Below, piece after piece: positions 12,067-14,842 of a stretch of 14,842 bases of DNA. The stretch is from Gemmatimonadota bacterium (lineage in GTDB: Bacteria > Latescibacterota > UBA2968 > UBA8231). The notes under the pieces are model-generated. The model made no database searches. It saw only the letters and a program-made list of their open reading frames with translations, and had not been told where the DNA came from. Both the position numbers and the translations under genes were made by a program. Location of the stretch: the NCBI GenBank assembly GCA_026706505.1, contig JAPOYQ010000021.1, forward strand, positions 1 through 14,842, in the 5' to 3' direction. Position 1 is the stretch's first letter. Every line of letters starts with the position of its first letter.

Positions 12067-14739
12067 ATGAGGAAGCTGGCGCTCGTTTTCGTTGCGGTGT
12101 CCATGTACGTGCCTTCTCTCCAGGCCCAAGATCAACGGCTCGAACTTCCAACCTATCACCTGACCGTCGATCCCGCCGACCTGAGTGCCCTCTACCAGTC
12201 CCCCTTCAGCGATGTCCGCTATCCCGCCCAATTTTCCTTCGCGGGAGAGGTTCTCGAGTGCGAGGTGCGATTCCGGGGCGGGAGGGGGTCTCGCAGGGAC
12301 CCAAAGAAAAGCTGGAAGGTCTGGTTTGAGGATTCATCCAATCCGGTTGGAGTCAGGGAGCTCAACCTCAAGGCGGAATACTCGGATCTCTCCTTGATGC
12401 GCAACGCGCTGGCCATGAGGTTGTATCAGTTCATCGGCCATTCAGCGCCGAATACCGAGCACATCAGCCTGATGGTCAACGATGACTTCATGGGCGTCTT
12501 CGTCCAGATAGAGGAGCCTGATCAGGATCTTCTACGGCGGTACGACTACGAGCTTGGAAGTCTCTACAAATCCGAGGATCACGGTGGGAGTACAGCGCCA
12601 TTGCTGGATTACGACACCTACCTTTATTCGTGGAACAAGAAGGTGGGAGGTGAATCCGACTATATCAATGGGCAGCGGCTATTCAATCAGCTTCTCTATC
12701 TGACGTATGAGGATTTTGCAGAGCGAGTTCCCCTCATGATGGATGTGGAGAATGTGCTTCAATACTTCGCGGTCGCCTATGCGATCTCCAGTACAGACGC
12801 CGTGACGAAGAATATGCTACTCTATTTCGACCCGAGGGGGCGCTTGCAGCAAATCTTCCCCTGGGATCACGACGCTTCCTTCGGCAATCACTGGACCGGA
12901 GAATACCAGCCCTACTTTGAAACGGTCTCCGAATACCCCAATCTGAACCACCATCTTCTATTTCAGAGGTTGATGGAATACGACGCTTGGCGCGAGTCGT
13001 TCTGGATCAAGGTCAGTTTCGTCATCGAGCACGGATTCGCCGCGGTGGAGGCCGAGATCGATTCAACGTACGAGTTGATCAAGTCGGACGTTTATCTGGA
13101 CGGAGCCAAGCTTGGCACCAACGCCGAATTTGACGATGAGATCTCGCGTCTGAAAGGCTTTCTGGCGGCGAGGAGATCGTTCCTGATGGATTTTCCCTTT
13201 GTCGAAAAGAAAAAGGATCTTCTAGCGGACTTGTACTGCTCCGATCCGTTTCCCTCGCCCGATGCCGATGATCGCGGCGTGGTGTTTCGAGCCACTTCGC
13301 GCAGCCCCCAGGCCGTCGTGGTCGAATACATCACGGATTTGTCGTCCTACGAGACACGGGGAGAAGAGATCACGGTCAAGCAACTCGCGCTGTTCGACGA
13401 TGGTCAACACGATGATCTGCAGGCGGGGGACCTCGTCTACGGCAATCGTCTCGTGCTGCCCAAAAACTACACGGGCCTCGTGCCCTATTCTTTTAGGGCC
13501 GGAGGCTATAGTTATCCCTCCAACGGGCTATACTACATCAATTACAGGGCCACGAAGACGTTCGCTTTGAATGTGAATCACGCCGGTATCGAGGGGTATC
13601 GACACTTGCAGATCGGAGACGTTCATCGGATACGCGATGAATATTTCATCGAGATCATCAATGCCGGTGAGTTGAATCTGAACCTTTCCTACTGCAGCTT
13701 TGAAGCCGGGGAGTATTTCAACCGCTTCATGTTTCCGCCCGAGACGAACATCGAGGCGGGCTCCAGCCTGATCCTTTCCTCGAACAGAGATGCCGCCGGG
13801 GACTTGTTCCCGGACTCGCCCGTCTTCGGCAACCTTTTTTTTGATGTCTCGCCGGGCGACACGATGAAGCTTTTGACGCCCACACTGACGGTGATCACGG
13901 CTCGCGTCAACGAGACCTACAGCGCTGTCGATCTTTCGATACCATCCATTGTGATCAACGAAATCAACTATCATTCAGCGGATGATCTAGATACGGGAGA
14001 TTGGGTCGAGTTGTACAATCCCAACGATGCTTCCGTTGATCTTTCCGGTTGGAACTTTCAAGACGACGATGACGACCATTCCTTTGTGCTGCCCGGTGGG
14101 ACGCTCATCGAGCCGCGCGGATTTTTGGTGTTGTGCCGAGATGGTGCGGCTCTCGAATCCCTCTTAGGGGTCTCTTGTGTCGGAGACTTCGATTTCGGAT
14201 TGAGGAACAGTGGAGAGCTGGTTCGCCTCTTCGACAGCGACGGATTACTGGTCGATTCTGTCACCTACCTAGACGAGAGTCCGTGGCCGGTGGAGGCGGA
14301 CGGCGACGGTCCTACGCTGGAGTTGCTTCACTATAGCCTGGACAATGCGGACCCCATGCACTGGCGGGCTTCCATCCCGGTGGGGGGCACTCCGGGTCGG
14401 GCCAACAGCGTGTTGGCACCACCTACATCTGTCGCGAGCGAGACGGGCGAGGGCACACCGCGGTCGTTCAGCCTCTTGCAGAACTATCCCAATCCCTTCA
14501 ATAGCGAAACCCACATCGCCTTTCACCTACCGCGAACGGAGCATCTTTCTCTGGAAATCTTCAGCGTGACTGGCCAATTGGTGGCCACCCTGATGGAGGG
14601 CGTTTATCGAGCGGGCAGCCACCGGATACCCTGGGACGGCCGGAACGATCGAGGGGAGTCCGCTGGTTCCGGGATATTCTTCTATCGGTTGACGACGGAA
14701 ACCTCGCAGTCAACGCGAACCATGGTCCTCGTCAAGTGA
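12067..14739 (+). CDS. Exported CotH-kinase / tandem lamin-tail protein with C-terminal FlgD-like sorting domain
   Basis: The ATG at 12067 gives 890 residues opening with a clean signal peptide (MRKLALVFVAVSMYVPSLQA, cleavage before QDQ); a TTG at 12046 would add seven residues before it. Residues about 25-380 are a CotH-type protein kinase-like domain, with KKSWKVWF (80-87) as the likely ATP-contacting lysine region and FPWDHDASFGN (264-274) as the metal-binding region. Residues about 400-500 form a beta domain with FDDGQHDDLQAGDLVYG, a probable calcium loop. Two lamin-tail-like domains follow (about 512-615 and 627-740). The last 85 residues (NYPNPFNSET...GIFFYRL...TMVLVK) are a FlgD-like/type-IX secretion sorting domain. 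The protein should be surface-attached or secreted, possibly phosphorylating a surface protein. Its upstream ribosome binding site is weak. Confidence 0.87.
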   Translation: MRKLALVFVAVSMYVPSLQAQDQRLELPTYHLTVDPADLSALYQSPFSDVRYPAQFSFAGEVLECEVRFRGGRGSRRDPKKSWKVWFEDSSNPVGVRELNLKAEYSDLSLMRNALAMRLYQFIGHSAPNTEHISLMVNDDFMGVFVQIEEPDQDLLRRYDYELGSLYKSEDHGGSTAPLLDYDTYLYSWNKKVGGESDYINGQRLFNQLLYLTYEDFAERVPLMMDVENVLQYFAVAYAISSTDAVTKNMLLYFDPRGRLQQIFPWDHDASFGNHWTGEYQPYFETVSEYPNLNHHLLFQRLMEYDAWRESFWIKVSFVIEHGFAAVEAEIDSTYELIKSDVYLDGAKLGTNAEFDDEISRLKGFLAARRSFLMDFPFVEKKKDLLADLYCSDPFPSPDADDRGVVFRATSRSPQAVVVEYITDLSSYETRGEEITVKQLALFDDGQHDDLQAGDLVYGNRLVLPKNYTGLVPYSFRAGGYSYPSNGLYYINYRATKTFALNVNHAGIEGYRHLQIGDVHRIRDEYFIEIINAGELNLNLSYCSFEAGEYFNRFMFPPETNIEAGSSLILSSNRDAAGDLFPDSPVFGNLFFDVSPGDTMKLLTPTLTVITARVNETYSAVDLSIPSIVINEINYHSADDLDTGDWVELYNPNDASVDLSGWNFQDDDDDHSFVLPGGTLIEPRGFLVLCRDGAALESLLGVSCVGDFDFGLRNSGELVRLFDSDGLLVDSVTYLDESPWPVEADGDGPTLELLHYSLDNADPMHWRASIPVGGTPGRANSVLAPPTSVASETGEGTPRSFSLLQNYPNPFNSETHIAFHLPRTEHLSLEIFSVTGQLVATLMEGVYRAGSHRIPWDGRNDRGESAGSGIFFYRLTTETSQSTRTMVLVK

Positions 14740-14842
14740 CGCATGGCCCCTGTCTGATATATATGCGCGAAACTGTGTTCTGTTGGCGACCAGCAGCGCG
14801 GCCTTCTCCTTCTCCAGTTCAGTAACGGATGTTACGCAGTAC
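14740..14842. other. Right-edge non-coding stretch
   Basis: The last 103 bases follow the CotH stop codon. I see no convincing start codon with a ribosome binding site, no strong hairpin with a T-run and no RNA gene here. The next gene presumably begins outside the window. Confidence 0.4.

Overview
The window looks like a GC-rich chromosomal segment from an uncultured, non-photosynthetic Gram-negative-type bacterium. The gene content resembles Candidatus Latescibacterota, Poribacteria or related lineages: a pair of phytanoyl-CoA-dioxygenase-like proteins, a cytosolic type I phosphodiesterase, a DUF6785-type membrane protein, and a secreted CotH/lamin-tail protein ending in a FlgD-like/type-IX-style sorting domain. 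The taxonomic guess rests on recalled family distributions, not on a search. I see no rRNA, tRNA, CRISPR array, insertion sequence or phage gene.

Layout. Positions 1-488 (minus) hold the N-terminal part of a multi-pass membrane protein that runs off the left edge. It is divergent from a phosphodiesterase/nucleotide pyrophosphatase-type enzyme (671-2626), with a long hairpin in the shared intergenic region. Positions 2667-6027 form a redox module. A Rieske [2Fe-2S] protein with a large, apparently duplicated helical C-terminal region (minus) is divergent from a SoxR-type regulator (plus), and soxR is followed by a CtBP-like 2-hydroxyacid dehydrogenase. A perfect 20-bp palindrome closely resembling a SoxR box lies in a 19-bp spacer between -35 and -10 elements pointing at the Rieske gene. 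This is the most informative signal in the window.

Positions 6083-6750 are a Phd/YefM-VapC type II toxin-antitoxin locus with a promoter-region palindrome. Positions 6791-8793 are an aldo/keto reductase followed by a beta-lactamase-fold serine hydrolase, probably one transcript. Positions 8807-10372 (minus) are two adjacent paralogous PhyH-type proteins. In both, the position expected to carry the iron-binding HxD motif reads His-Gly-Gly. A 55-codon single-pass membrane ORF (10475-10642, minus) follows. Next comes a two-gene unit (10705-11831, minus): a DUF2089 zinc-ribbon/HTH protein with a DUF3887-like tail, translationally coupled to a small membrane PH-like protein. The right end is an 890-residue exported protein (12067-14739) with CotH kinase, two lamin-tail-like domains and a C-terminal sorting domain.

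How they work together. The clearest functional unit is the SoxR-Rieske-dehydrogenase cluster, probably a response to redox-active compounds or superoxide in which SoxR directly activates a dedicated oxidoreductase. The other units look like independent small operons.
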